A stretch of DNA of 9,002 nucleotides from DATBLE01 sp046732255 (GTDB taxonomy: Bacteria; Actinomycetota; Thermoleophilia; Gaiellales; Gaiellaceae). How positions within the stretch are numbered: the first letter of the stretch is position 1; every line of letters starts with the position of its first letter. The DNA is taken from the NCBI GenBank assembly GCA_046732255.1, contig JBKPMR010000103.1:1-9002 (forward strand), given 5' to 3'. Of the stretch, positions 1 to 6,618 are shown piece after piece. Under the pieces are notes generated by a model, which searched no databases, was not told the origin of the DNA, and saw only the letters and a list, made by a program, of their open reading frames with translations. A program made the translations under genes and the position numbers.

Positions 1-966
1 CCGCCGCCGCGGATCTACCTGGCGGGCTGCGGCGACTCGCACTACGCGGGGCTTGCGGCCCGGCTCGCCTTCGAACGGTGGAGCGGGATCCCGACCCAGG
101 CCCTCCCCTCCCTCGAGCTCTCCCGATACGAGCTCGAGCTCGCTCCGGCCGGCGCGTGGGCCGTCTGCGTCTCGAACTCCGGGAAGGTCGTGCGCACGGT
201 CGAGACGGCCGCGAACGCGCGCGCCCGCGGCCTTGTCACGATCGGTGTCACGTACGACCCGGACAGCCCTCTCGCCGAGGAGGCGGACGTCGTGCTCCCG
301 TTCCGCTACGACGACCCGGGCTTCGGGCCCGGGACGATCTCGTACGCGGCCTCGCTGGGCGCGCTCTACGCGCTCGCGATCCGGGCAGCCGAGCTCGCCG
401 GTCGTGAGGTCGGAGGCCTGCTCGAGTCCGTGCAGGCGCGGGGATCGGCGGCCTCGGCGACGATCGACCTGTCCGACCCGGTGGCCGAGCGGCTCGCCCT
501 CGACCTTCCCGACGACCCGAAGGTCGACGTCGTCGGCGGCGGTCCGAGCTACGGCACCGCGTACTTCGGCCGGGCGAAGCTGATCGAAGCGGCGCACACG
601 CCGGGCGGAGCGCACGAACTGGAGGAATGGGCGCACGAGGAGTTCTTCTGCACCGGCCCCGGGACGACCACGATCGTGGTCGCGCCGCCCGGCGCGTCGC
701 ATGACCGAGCGGTGGAGCAGCTAGAGGCCGCTCGCGAGATCGGAGCGACCCCAGTCGCCGTCTGCGAGGCCGACGCGCCTGCGGCCCGGGTCGCCGACCT
801 CGTCCTGTCGGTCGCGGGCAACGCAGCAGAAGAGCTCTCCCCGCTCACCTATTGCATTCCGCTCGAGCTCTTGGCCTACCACTACGCGTCGAGCCGCGGG
901 CTGACGATGCTCGGCTTCGACGACGAGCGGCGCAGGGAGCTCAACTTCCGGCAGATCTATGGATGA
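1..966 (+). CDS. Double-SIS sugar isomerase/deglycase-like protein, 5'-truncated
   Basis: The reading frame is open from the first base and ends at TGA 964-966, giving 321 residues with the N-terminus outside the window. Two SIS (sugar isomerase) folds are visible. The first begins with IYLAGCGDSHYAG (about residues 5-17), resembling the phosphosugar-binding loop of GlmS, and has the SNSGK loop at residues 58-62. The second starts near residue 177 with VDVVGGGPSYG and ends in the GlmS-like helix EELSPLTYCIPLELLAYHYA. The amidotransferase half of GlmS is not seen, though the missing N-terminus prevents certainty. Such double-SIS proteins isomerise, deaminate or deglycate sugar 6-phosphates in the cytoplasm (GlmS isomerase domain, AgaS, FrlB). 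The downstream PfkB kinase suggests a kinase-plus-deglycase/isomerase pathway of the FrlB/FrlD kind; the substrate is inferred, not shown. The TGA stop is also the first triplet of the downstream repeat. Confidence 0.9.
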   Translation, partial: PPPRIYLAGCGDSHYAGLAARLAFERWSGIPTQALPSLELSRYELELAPAGAWAVCVSNSGKVVRTVETAANARARGLVTIGVTYDPDSPLAEEADVVLPFRYDDPGFGPGTISYAASLGALYALAIRAAELAGREVGGLLESVQARGSAASATIDLSDPVAERLALDLPDDPKVDVVGGGPSYGTAYFGRAKLIEAAHTPGGAHELEEWAHEEFFCTGPGTTTIVVAPPGASHDRAVEQLEAAREIGATPVAVCEADAPAARVADLVLSVAGNAAEELSPLTYCIPLELLAYHYASSRGLTMLGFDDERRRELNFRQIYG

Positions 967-1060
967 GCACAGAGAGGGACAGGCAGATGGTGAGCACAGA
1001 GAGGGACAGGTCTGACAGACCTGTCCCCGGTTCCTCTCTCAGACCTGTCCCCGGTTCCTC
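964..1060. repeat. REP-like block: two direct repeats followed by two opposed direct repeats
   Basis: Left unit TGAGCACAGAGAGGGACAGG occurs at 964-983 and again at 991-1010. Right unit AGACCTGTCCCCGGTTCCTC occurs at 1017-1036 and again at 1041-1060, each preceded by a C. Bases 1003-1014 (GGGACAGGTCTG) and 1016-1027 (CAGACCTGTCCC) form a perfect 12-bp palindrome with a 1-nt centre, extendable by AGAGA/TCTCT (998-1002 with 1035-1039). The block fills the whole gap between the SIS gene and the kinase gene. It contains the SIS stop codon and leaves only GTC before the kinase GTG. Short GC-rich intergenic palindromes arranged in pairs are typical of REP/BIME elements mobilised by REP-associated tyrosine transposases; that assignment is inference, and no transposase is in the window. 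Confidence 0.8.
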
Positions 1061-1063
1061 GTC

Positions 1064-1909
1064 GTGGCGCGGTACCTGACGGTCGGCAACCTCCTCGTCG
1101 AGGACGTCGTCACACCGGACGGGAGACGCGTCCTCGACCGGCTCGGCGGTGACGCGCTCTACGCCGCGATCGGCGCTCGGGCGTTCGCGGACGACGTCCG
1201 GATGGCGGTCCGCCTGGGCCGCGGCTTTCCGCCCGAGCTCGTCCGCACCCTCGAAGGCGCCGGGCTTGCCGCGGGCCTGATCCCGTCCGAACACGATGCG
1301 ATCCGGCTCTGGGTGGAGCTCGGCATCGAGGGCGGCGATCGGTTCACCTTCCAGTCCGGGAACTACGTCGACGCGACCCCCACGCCGGAGGAGCTCCCGG
1401 ACGAGCTCACGCGGGGGCTCGAGGCGGTCCACATTGCCCCCGTGCCCTTCGAGCAGATGGAGGCGCTCGTCGCCTGGGCGCGCGCCCGCGCCCGCCTGGT
1501 CACCGTCGACCCGCACTACGAGCATATGGAGGCCGACTGGCCGCGCGTCCTGCCTCACGTCGACGCATTCCTGCCAAGCCGTGCCGAGGCGGCGGCGCTG
1601 CTCGGCACCTGGCCCGGCGCCGAACCGGCGGCGAGACGGATTGCTTCCCTCGGCGCCCGCACGGTCGTGGTCAAGCTCGGCCACGAAGGCTCGATCGGCC
1701 TCCGCAGCGACGAGCTCGTCCGCCTGCCGGCCGCCGACGCGGCCCCGGTCGACGCCACCGGCTGCGGGGACGCGTTCTGCGGCGGCTTCCTCGTCGGACT
1801 CGCCGAGACCGACGATCTGCGAACCGCGATGACCTACGGCACGGTCGCCGCCGGCATCGTCGCCCGGGACCACGGCGCGGCGCATGCGCTGGCGAGGGAC
1901 GCTTCCTAA
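1064..1909 (+). CDS. PfkB-family carbohydrate kinase
   Basis: The 281-residue product transfers phosphate from ATP to a sugar or sugar derivative in the cytoplasm. PfkB marks are clear: the N-terminal Gly-Gly region RLGGDALYAAIG (27-36), VTVDPHY before the central strand region (146-152), VVVKLGHEGS (201-210) and the C-terminal signature DATGCGDAFCGGF (230-242). The catalytic base is D236, and G233-G235 form the anion hole. The length is near the family norm of about 300, slightly short. GTG 1064 was chosen because family homology begins at once (ARYLTVGNLL); no Shine-Dalgarno sequence precedes it, since a repeat block ends 3 nt upstream. It follows the SIS gene on the same strand and probably phosphorylates the substrate that the SIS protein then isomerises or cleaves, as FrlD does for FrlB. 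The exact sugar cannot be read from the sequence. Confidence 0.93.
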   Translation: MARYLTVGNLLVEDVVTPDGRRVLDRLGGDALYAAIGARAFADDVRMAVRLGRGFPPELVRTLEGAGLAAGLIPSEHDAIRLWVELGIEGGDRFTFQSGNYVDATPTPEELPDELTRGLEAVHIAPVPFEQMEALVAWARARARLVTVDPHYEHMEADWPRVLPHVDAFLPSRAEAAALLGTWPGAEPAARRIASLGARTVVVKLGHEGSIGLRSDELVRLPAADAAPVDATGCGDAFCGGFLVGLAETDDLRTAMTYGTVAAGIVARDHGAAHALARDAS

Positions 1910-1930
1910 GCCCTTACAGCCGCAACGGCG

Positions 1931-1936
1931 TAGGAT
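1931..1936 (+). promoter_or_regulatory. -10-like TAGGAT box, probably giving a leaderless mRNA
   Basis: TAGGAT matches the actinobacterial -10 pattern TAnnnT. Exactly 6 nt (CGCCGC) separate it from A1943, the proposed first base of the next coding region, so transcription would start at the start codon. No convincing -35 box is seen 16-18 nt upstream. The box lies just after the kinase stop codon. Confidence 0.45.
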
Positions 1937-1942
1937 CGCCGC

Positions 1943-2314
1943 ATCGACCTCCTCAAGTCACTCTTCCTCTCGTGGGCGGCGAACGCGATCACGCTCCTCG
2001 TCGTCATCGCCGTGCTCGACAAGGTGACGATCGGCGGGGTCAGTGCACTGCTCGGCGCCGCGCTCCTCTTCGGGCTCCTGAACACGCTCGTCAAGCCGGT
2101 GCTGAAGCTGATCACGCTCCCACTCGCCATCATCACGCTGCGGCTCATCTGGTTCGGCGTCGCGATGCTGATGTTGCTGCTCACGGCCCTGATCGTGCCG
2201 AGCTTCAACATCCACGGCTTCTGGGCGCTCGTCTGGGCGACGATCATCGTCTGGGTCGTGAACCTGCTGCTCGACATCGTGCCGGGCCCCTGGCGCCACA
2301 CCCGGCGCGACTAG
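1943..2314 (+). CDS. Small four-helix membrane protein, phage holin 4 / YvlD-type family
   Basis: From the proposed ATC at 1943 the product is 123 residues, the usual size for this family (PF04020 type). Four hydrophobic segments are visible at about 8-25, 33-50, 59-85 and 92-112, with the family-like stretches LLNTLVKPVLKLITLPL (45-61) and VPSFNIHGFW (85-94). It is therefore an inner-membrane protein. The family name comes from similarity to phage holins, but chromosomal copies are not known to lyse cells and their role is poorly defined. The start is unusual: codons from TAG 1931 onward contain no ATG, GTG, TTG or CTG until GTG 2012, which would remove most of the first helix and leave 100 residues. 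ATC at 1943 sits 6 nt after a TAGGAT box. A sequencing error (ATG to ATC) is the main alternative. The stop is TAG 2312-2314. Confidence 0.85.
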   Translation: MDLLKSLFLSWAANAITLLVVIAVLDKVTIGGVSALLGAALLFGLLNTLVKPVLKLITLPLAIITLRLIWFGVAMLMLLLTALIVPSFNIHGFWALVWATIIVWVVNLLLDIVPGPWRHTRRD

Positions 2315-2326
2315 CGACGACCGCAC

Positions 2327-2355
2327 TTGCTTTCATTGTCCGAAAGGATCACGAT
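2327..2355 (+). promoter_or_regulatory. Putative promoter TTGCTT-17 nt-CACGAT for the 92-residue gene
   Basis: TTGCTT (2327-2332) resembles a -35 box. A 17-nt spacer leads to CACGAT (2350-2355), an imperfect TAnnnT -10 box, which ends 6 nt before the ATG at 2362. This is the same box-to-start spacing seen before the membrane-protein gene and the cyclase gene. It would make the transcript leaderless. The AAAGGA at 2343-2348 lies 13 nt from the ATG, which is far for a ribosome binding site. Confidence 0.5.
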
Positions 2356-2361
2356 CCGCGC

Positions 2362-2640
2362 ATGCCGTACAACTGGGTCCGGATCCCCTCGAGCCCACCG
2401 CGCTCGCGGAGAAACGACGTCTGGGACATCTGCTTCCGCCACGGCGGGCGCCTCTGCGAGAACCAGATCTTCTACGACGAGGAAGACGTGACCCACGCGC
2501 TGATCCAGCTGCCGGACAACCCGGACGCGCAGCTGGCGCTCCTGGAGGAGCTCGGCGCGATCTCGTACAGGGGGCTGGTCGGGGCCGACGAGAAGGAGAA
2601 CGGCCTTCTACCGCCGCCGACCGGCCAGCAGGGAAGCTAG
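2362..2640 (+). CDS. Conserved-looking protein of unknown function, 92 residues
   Basis: I do not recognise the family. The product begins MPYNWVRIPSSPPRSRR and has an ordered-looking core with aromatic and alternating hydrophobic residues: VWDICFRHGGRLCENQIFYDEEDVTHALIQLPD (about 25-57), then the helix-like AQLALLEELGAISYRGLVGADEKEN. The tail LLPPPTGQQGS is probably flexible. The strand-strand-helix-strand pattern could fit a small ferredoxin-like or dimeric alpha/beta fold; this is inference. It has no signal peptide or membrane segment and two Cys. ATG 2362 is chosen because it lies 6 nt after a -10-like box and the frame upstream is not protein-like. The frame ends at TAG 2638-2640, overlapping the stop of the convergent cyclase gene by 4 bp. 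Confidence 0.78.
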   Translation: MPYNWVRIPSSPPRSRRNDVWDICFRHGGRLCENQIFYDEEDVTHALIQLPDNPDAQLALLEELGAISYRGLVGADEKENGLLPPPTGQQGS

Positions 2641-5600
2641 GCGCCGGCGGCGACGAGCGACTCGGCGGCGCGAACGTACGCGTCCGCCCCAACCTCGCGG
2701 TAGAACGCAAGCGCCCGGTCGAGCTGCACCTGCGCGTTCGTGCGGTCGCCGCTCGCCGCAAGCGCTGCCGACGCCCGCAGCCGTGCCTTCGCCTCTTCCG
2801 GCCGCGCACTCATCGCACCGTACTGGTCGGCCGCCTCCTCGTACGCGCCCGCGCTGAGCCGGAGAGCAGCAACGAGCCAGAGCGTCGGCATTCGGCTGCC
2901 GAGCAGGTGCTCGGACAACGCGTCCGCGCGACCGAGCTGTTGCAACGCTTCGGCGAGGTCCGCGATCCAGAACGACGCAACCGTCCCGGGCGTCGCAGCC
3001 TCCGCGAGCGCATCCTCGGCGATCGCGCCCGCCTCCTCGAGTAGACCCGCCTCCGCGAGGACGCGCGACCGGAGCGCGAGCCCCTGGCGGCGTGCCGGGG
3101 CGTCCTGCGCCTGGCGGGCAAACTCCAGCGCCCAGGCAGAGTCCTCGAGCGCGCCGGCGTGATCCCCACGTGCGAGCCGGATCCAGGCGCGGACGCTCCT
3201 GGCGGCGTGCTCGACGTACCCGCCGTCCGCCTCTCGCAGCAGCTCGTCAGTGGTGGCGATCGCCTCGTCCCACGCGCCGCGCCAGTAGAGCTCGTACGGC
3301 CGCTCGGCCGCGAGCCAGTAGAGGCCTCGGGCGTCGCCGAACCGCGCGGCGGCTGCGCGGCCCTGTTCGTAGACGGCCCACGCGCGCTCCAGCGATCCGA
3401 GCAGCGCGAGGTCGGTCGCGAGGTTGGCGCAACTACGCACGATGCCCGGCCAGTTGAGCTCTTGCGCGATCTCGACCGCCTGCTCGAGATCCTCGATCCC
3501 CTGGGAGTCACCGCCGACGATCCGGGCGTGACCGCGAAAGGTCAAGCTGTCCGCCCTGATCTCGTCCAGCTCGAGCGTTTCCGCAAGCGACAATGCATCA
3601 CTGCTCGCCTGCAGCGCCCGTTGGGAGTCGCCGCTCAGCGCGTAGAACGCTGCGAGGTTGCTGAACGCTTCCGCCTTGCCGTACGAGGGCGGTGACGCGC
3701 GGAGGAGCTCGACGGCCCGGTGCGCCCTCAGGGCAAAACCGTCGCGGTCGCCACGAGCCTGGGCAAGCCCGGTGAGCAGAACGTCGGCATGCGCTGCCCG
3801 CTCGAGGTCACCGGTCGCGACCAGCTCCTCGCGGGCGCGGGCCAGCTCCTCCTCGCCGCGTCGCTCGGACCAGAACAGCGCCTCGCCCAGACCGAACAGC
3901 ACCTGAGCATGAGCCGGCTCATCAGCGGCCAAGAGCTCGAGTGCCCCCCGAAAGTGACCTGCGGCGGCCGGATACGCATACACCGAGAGCGCACGCTCGC
4001 CGGCAGCGCGCAGCGCCGATCGCGCCCGCTCCGTCAGCATCTCGGTGTCGCGGCGAGCCAGCTGCGCGTAGTCGAGCGCCCGCGAGTAGTGATGGGCGAG
4101 GAGCTCGGTCAGATCGGCACGCCCAGGAGCGAGCGACTCGATCCACTCCGCGATCGCCTGGTGCTTTTCGGCGCGCGCGGCGTGCGGAATCTGGGAGTAG
4201 GCGACGTCCCGCACCAGGACGTGCCAGAACGCGTACTGGCTCTCGCCCGCGACCGCACTTCGAGGTTGGGGTCGAACGACCTCTTTCCATTGCAGCTCCC
4301 CCAGCCGCCGTTCGATCTGCTCCGGTTGCAGACCGCTCAGGTGGGCGATCGGACCGATCCAGAAGACCGTTCCGACGACGGCCGCGTCGCGAATGACCTC
4401 CTTCGCCTCGGGGTGGAGCCGATCGAGGCGGCCCGCGATGATCGCCTGGACCGTCTCGGGGAGGGGCAACTCCTCCTCGCCTTGCCGCTCCTGGAGCATC
4501 CGGACGAACTCCTCCGCGTAGAGCGGATTGCCGGCGGATCGCCCGAGCACCTCGCGGTGCACCCCGGGCGCCAGCGCGGTCGCGCCGAGGAGCTGGTCGA
4601 CCAGCTCCGCCGTGTCCTCCCTGGACAACGGCTCGAGCTGTAGGAGGCCGGGCCAGTCCGGCCTGCGATCGGACAGCTCGGCCTGCGCAGTGCAGACGAT
4701 CGCGAGCGGGACTTCCCCGGCCCAGCGGCCGAGGTGCTCGATGAAGTCGAGCAGGCCGTCGTCTGCCCAGTGGATGTCCTCGAAGGCGAGGACGGGCCGG
4801 GCGTGCACTGCGACGCTCTCCACGAAGCGGCGCCAGGCGGAGAACGCCTCGTCTCGACGATCGCCGGCCAGCCGCTCCTCACCTTCGAGCCCGACCAGCG
4901 GGCGGAGATAGGCCTCGCTCCAGGCCCTCGTCGCTTCGTCCTCGATGGCCGAATGAACCGAGGCGGCCAACTTCTCCTCGACGATCTCGACGGAGTCGCT
5001 TTCCAAGATCCCGGCATGCGACTTCACGGCGTCGGCGAACGCGGAGAAGCTGACGCCGCTGCCGTAGGCCAAGCAGCGGCCCTGGAGCCAGACCACCGCG
5101 CCGGTGTCATCGGCGAGCGACCGGCGGAGCTCCCAGAGGAGCCGCGACTTTCCGATCCCCGGAGAGCCGACCAGGGTGACGAGTCGAGCCCCCGACGGGT
5201 CGTCCGAGTGGACGAACGAGCGCAGGTGTCTGAGCTCGGCATCCCGGCCGACGAGCGTGGCCCGGGGCAGGACCGCTGCCTCCCTTGGCGCAACGGCCGT
5301 CCAGGCTCTCAGCGCTTCCTGCTTGCCCTTGACCCTCACCGGCTCGAGCTCGTCGTAGTCGATCGTCCGCTGCGTCGCCCGGTAGGTCGTTTCTCCGACG
5401 AGGATCGAGCCCGGGAGCGCCGCCTGCTGGAGGCGGAAGCTCGTGACCACGACGTCACCGGCGGCCATCCCTTCGCCGGTCGCCGCGGTCGCCGTGAGGT
5501 CGACGAACGCCTCACCGGTGCTCACCCCGATCCGGACCTCGAGGTCGAGCTCGGGGGTGGCCTCGTTGAGCTCCGCGATCGCACTCCGGATCCCGAAGGC

Positions 5601-5930
5601 TGCGAGCACCGCGCGTTGCGCGTCGTCGCCGTACGCGACCGGGGCGCCGAACAGCGCCATCACCGCGTCGCCGATGTACTTCTCGACGTGGCCCCCGTAG
5701 CGCTCGAGCTCGCCGCGGACCCGCTGGAAGTACGGAGCCTGGACGCGCTTCAGCTCCTCCGGGTCGAGCCGCCCCGCGAGCCCGGTGAAGTCGACGAGGT
5801 CGACGAACAGCACCGAGACCATCCGCCGCTCCTCCCCACGCTGCCCGGGTCGTACGAGCGCGGTTCCGCACGACCAGCAGAGGCGGGCCTCCGAAGGATT
5901 CAGCTCCCCGCACCGAGCACAGGCGGGCAT
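2637..5930 (-). CDS. Zinc ribbon - class III nucleotide cyclase - AAA/STAND ATPase - TPR signalling protein
   Basis: This 1,097-residue protein has the order seen in soluble adenylyl cyclases and many actinobacterial regulators. A CxxC-x10-CxxC zinc ribbon uses C4, C7, C18 and C21. The class III cyclase domain covers about 36-213, with metal-binding D44 (LFVDLVDFT) and D88 (KYIGDAVM), 44 residues apart as in mycobacterial Rv1625c, plus K84 at the purine-specifying position and R166 at the transition-state Arg position. The usual catalytic Asn of the GDVVN motif is V162 (GDVVVTSFR). An ATPase domain follows, with Walker A GSPGIGKS (255-262), Walker B LAFEDIHWAD (381-390) and a GNPLYAEEFVRML motif (467-479). 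From about 600 to the end, Ala/Leu-rich helical repeats look like TPRs. It would make cAMP or cGMP in response to a ligand sensed by the ATPase/TPR part, if active; the missing Asn makes that uncertain. It is cytoplasmic, with no membrane segment. ATG 5930 follows a TACACT box by 6 nt. Confidence 0.95.
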   Translation of the reverse strand: MPACARCGELNPSEARLCWSCGTALVRPGQRGEERRMVSVLFVDLVDFTGLAGRLDPEELKRVQAPYFQRVRGELERYGGHVEKYIGDAVMALFGAPVAYGDDAQRAVLAAFGIRSAIAELNEATPELDLEVRIGVSTGEAFVDLTATAATGEGMAAGDVVVTSFRLQQAALPGSILVGETTYRATQRTIDYDELEPVRVKGKQEALRAWTAVAPREAAVLPRATLVGRDAELRHLRSFVHSDDPSGARLVTLVGSPGIGKSRLLWELRRSLADDTGAVVWLQGRCLAYGSGVSFSAFADAVKSHAGILESDSVEIVEEKLAASVHSAIEDEATRAWSEAYLRPLVGLEGEERLAGDRRDEAFSAWRRFVESVAVHARPVLAFEDIHWADDGLLDFIEHLGRWAGEVPLAIVCTAQAELSDRRPDWPGLLQLEPLSREDTAELVDQLLGATALAPGVHREVLGRSAGNPLYAEEFVRMLQERQGEEELPLPETVQAIIAGRLDRLHPEAKEVIRDAAVVGTVFWIGPIAHLSGLQPEQIERRLGELQWKEVVRPQPRSAVAGESQYAFWHVLVRDVAYSQIPHAARAEKHQAIAEWIESLAPGRADLTELLAHHYSRALDYAQLARRDTEMLTERARSALRAAGERALSVYAYPAAAGHFRGALELLAADEPAHAQVLFGLGEALFWSERRGEEELARAREELVATGDLERAAHADVLLTGLAQARGDRDGFALRAHRAVELLRASPPSYGKAEAFSNLAAFYALSGDSQRALQASSDALSLAETLELDEIRADSLTFRGHARIVGGDSQGIEDLEQAVEIAQELNWPGIVRSCANLATDLALLGSLERAWAVYEQGRAAAARFGDARGLYWLAAERPYELYWRGAWDEAIATTDELLREADGGYVEHAARSVRAWIRLARGDHAGALEDSAWALEFARQAQDAPARRQGLALRSRVLAEAGLLEEAGAIAEDALAEAATPGTVASFWIADLAEALQQLGRADALSEHLLGSRMPTLWLVAALRLSAGAYEEAADQYGAMSARPEEAKARLRASAALAASGDRTNAQVQLDRALAFYREVGADAYVRAAESLVAAGA

Positions 5931-5936
5931 GTCGTG

Positions 5937-5965
5937 AGTGTACGAGGATGGTTGCCGCGTTGGAA
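5937..5965 (-). promoter_or_regulatory. Putative leaderless promoter of the cyclase-ATPase gene
   Basis: On the minus strand TACACT (5942-5937) matches the TAnnnT -10 pattern and is separated by 6 nt from the ATG at 5930. A weak -35-like TTCCAA (5965-5960) precedes it with a 17-nt spacer. No Shine-Dalgarno sequence lies in the 6 nt before the ATG, so a leaderless transcript is likely. The promoter sits in the 63-bp gap after the nuclease-like gene, so the cyclase gene need not depend on read-through. Confidence 0.55.
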
Positions 5966-5993
5966 CGCCGGGGCGTTTACCGACCCGGCATCA

Positions 5994-6389
5994 CTACGGA
6001 TCCGTCCCATCGGGCGAGCAGGCGGCCTGGAGCAGCTCGGTCAGTCCGTGACGCCGCCCGAGGCGGACGAAGTCGCGCCGGTACATGATCTCGACGGCTA
6101 CGCCGAAGCGCTCGCGTAGCTTGCGGTACTTGCGGTTCTTCCTGGAGACGAGCCGCTGATCCATGCAGGTGCATTCGACGTACATGTCGAGTTCGGGCAA
6201 GTAGAAGTCCGGCGTGCAGGCCTCCACCACCTGCCCCTGACGCCGCTCGAGGACGAACGTCCGGGGTTCGTAGCGCCACTCGATCCCGAACCGGTCGAAC
6301 ACGCGAGCCAGCGCGTGCTCGACGGGATGCGCGAATTGCGGGCTCGACCGGGCGGTGTCTGTCGTCAACCGATCCAGCCGGTTGCTCAT
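5994..6389 (-). CDS. PD-(D/E)xK nuclease-like protein, 131 residues
   Basis: The product starts MSNRLDRLTT and then reads HPVEHALARVFDRFGIEWRY (about 21-40), a helix with E25 followed by a strand. Next comes TPDFYLPELDMYVECT (59-74). This matches the layout of PD-(D/E)xK nuclease folds (Vsr/DUF559-type): a helix with Glu, then PD (D61), then a strand with E72-x-K. Here the third position is Thr (T74), and basic residues follow in SRKNRKYRKLRE (82-93). The rest (VAVEIMYRRDFVRLG) fits the closing strand and helix. It may be a divergent nuclease or a nucleic-acid-binding relative without cleavage; no partner system is seen. ATG 6389 is chosen because the open frame upstream to 6782 loses protein-like character. 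No strong ribosome site is visible. The TAG stop lies 63 bp before the cyclase ATG on the same strand. Confidence 0.78.
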   Translation of the reverse strand: MSNRLDRLTTDTARSSPQFAHPVEHALARVFDRFGIEWRYEPRTFVLERRQGQVVEACTPDFYLPELDMYVECTCMDQRLVSRKNRKYRKLRERFGVAVEIMYRRDFVRLGRRHGLTELLQAACSPDGTDP

Positions 6390-6618
6390 GTCCCGTTCAT
6401 TCCCCGCCTCGGTGCCGGAGAACGCAAATCGCCTCTTGGTGACCCTTGAGGCCCCCCGCCGCGGCGACGCGAGGCCGGCGCGCGCGGCGGAGGCAAGAAT
6501 GGGCGGGCTCGCAATGCCTCGCGGGTGGGAGAGGCAACTCCGCGACGCCGCAGACCCGCCCGACAGACATTTCAGCACGTAGGGCCGCGTTCCTCCGCCT
6601 GAAAACACGCCCAACCAG

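Noticed and set aside
964..1060. CRISPR array
   Set aside because: There are only two copies of each unit, with spacers of 7 and 4 nt, opposed orientations and no cas genes.
941..1885. Long minus-strand open frame (314 codons) opposite the kinase gene
   Set aside because: It is Arg/Asp/Gly-rich shadow sequence with no fold pattern, and its end reads through the repeat block. The plus-strand PfkB motifs explain the region.
1972..2361. N-terminal extension of the 92-residue protein to 1972
   Set aside because: The extension is His/Arg/Ala-rich, lies out of frame over the membrane-protein gene and has no ribosome site. ATG 2362 follows a promoter-like box at the expected distance.
3720..6119. 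Long plus-strand open frames (3720-4643 and 4734-6119) opposite the cyclase gene
   Set aside because: They are antisense to conserved cyclase, ATPase and TPR coding sequence, and their translations are low-complexity Arg/Asp/Leu-rich. They are by-products of high GC.
6501..6561. tRNA on the minus strand (7-bp outer stem looked like an acceptor stem)
   Set aside because: It spans only 61 nt, has no T-loop GTTCGA-type sequence and has no recognisable D-arm.
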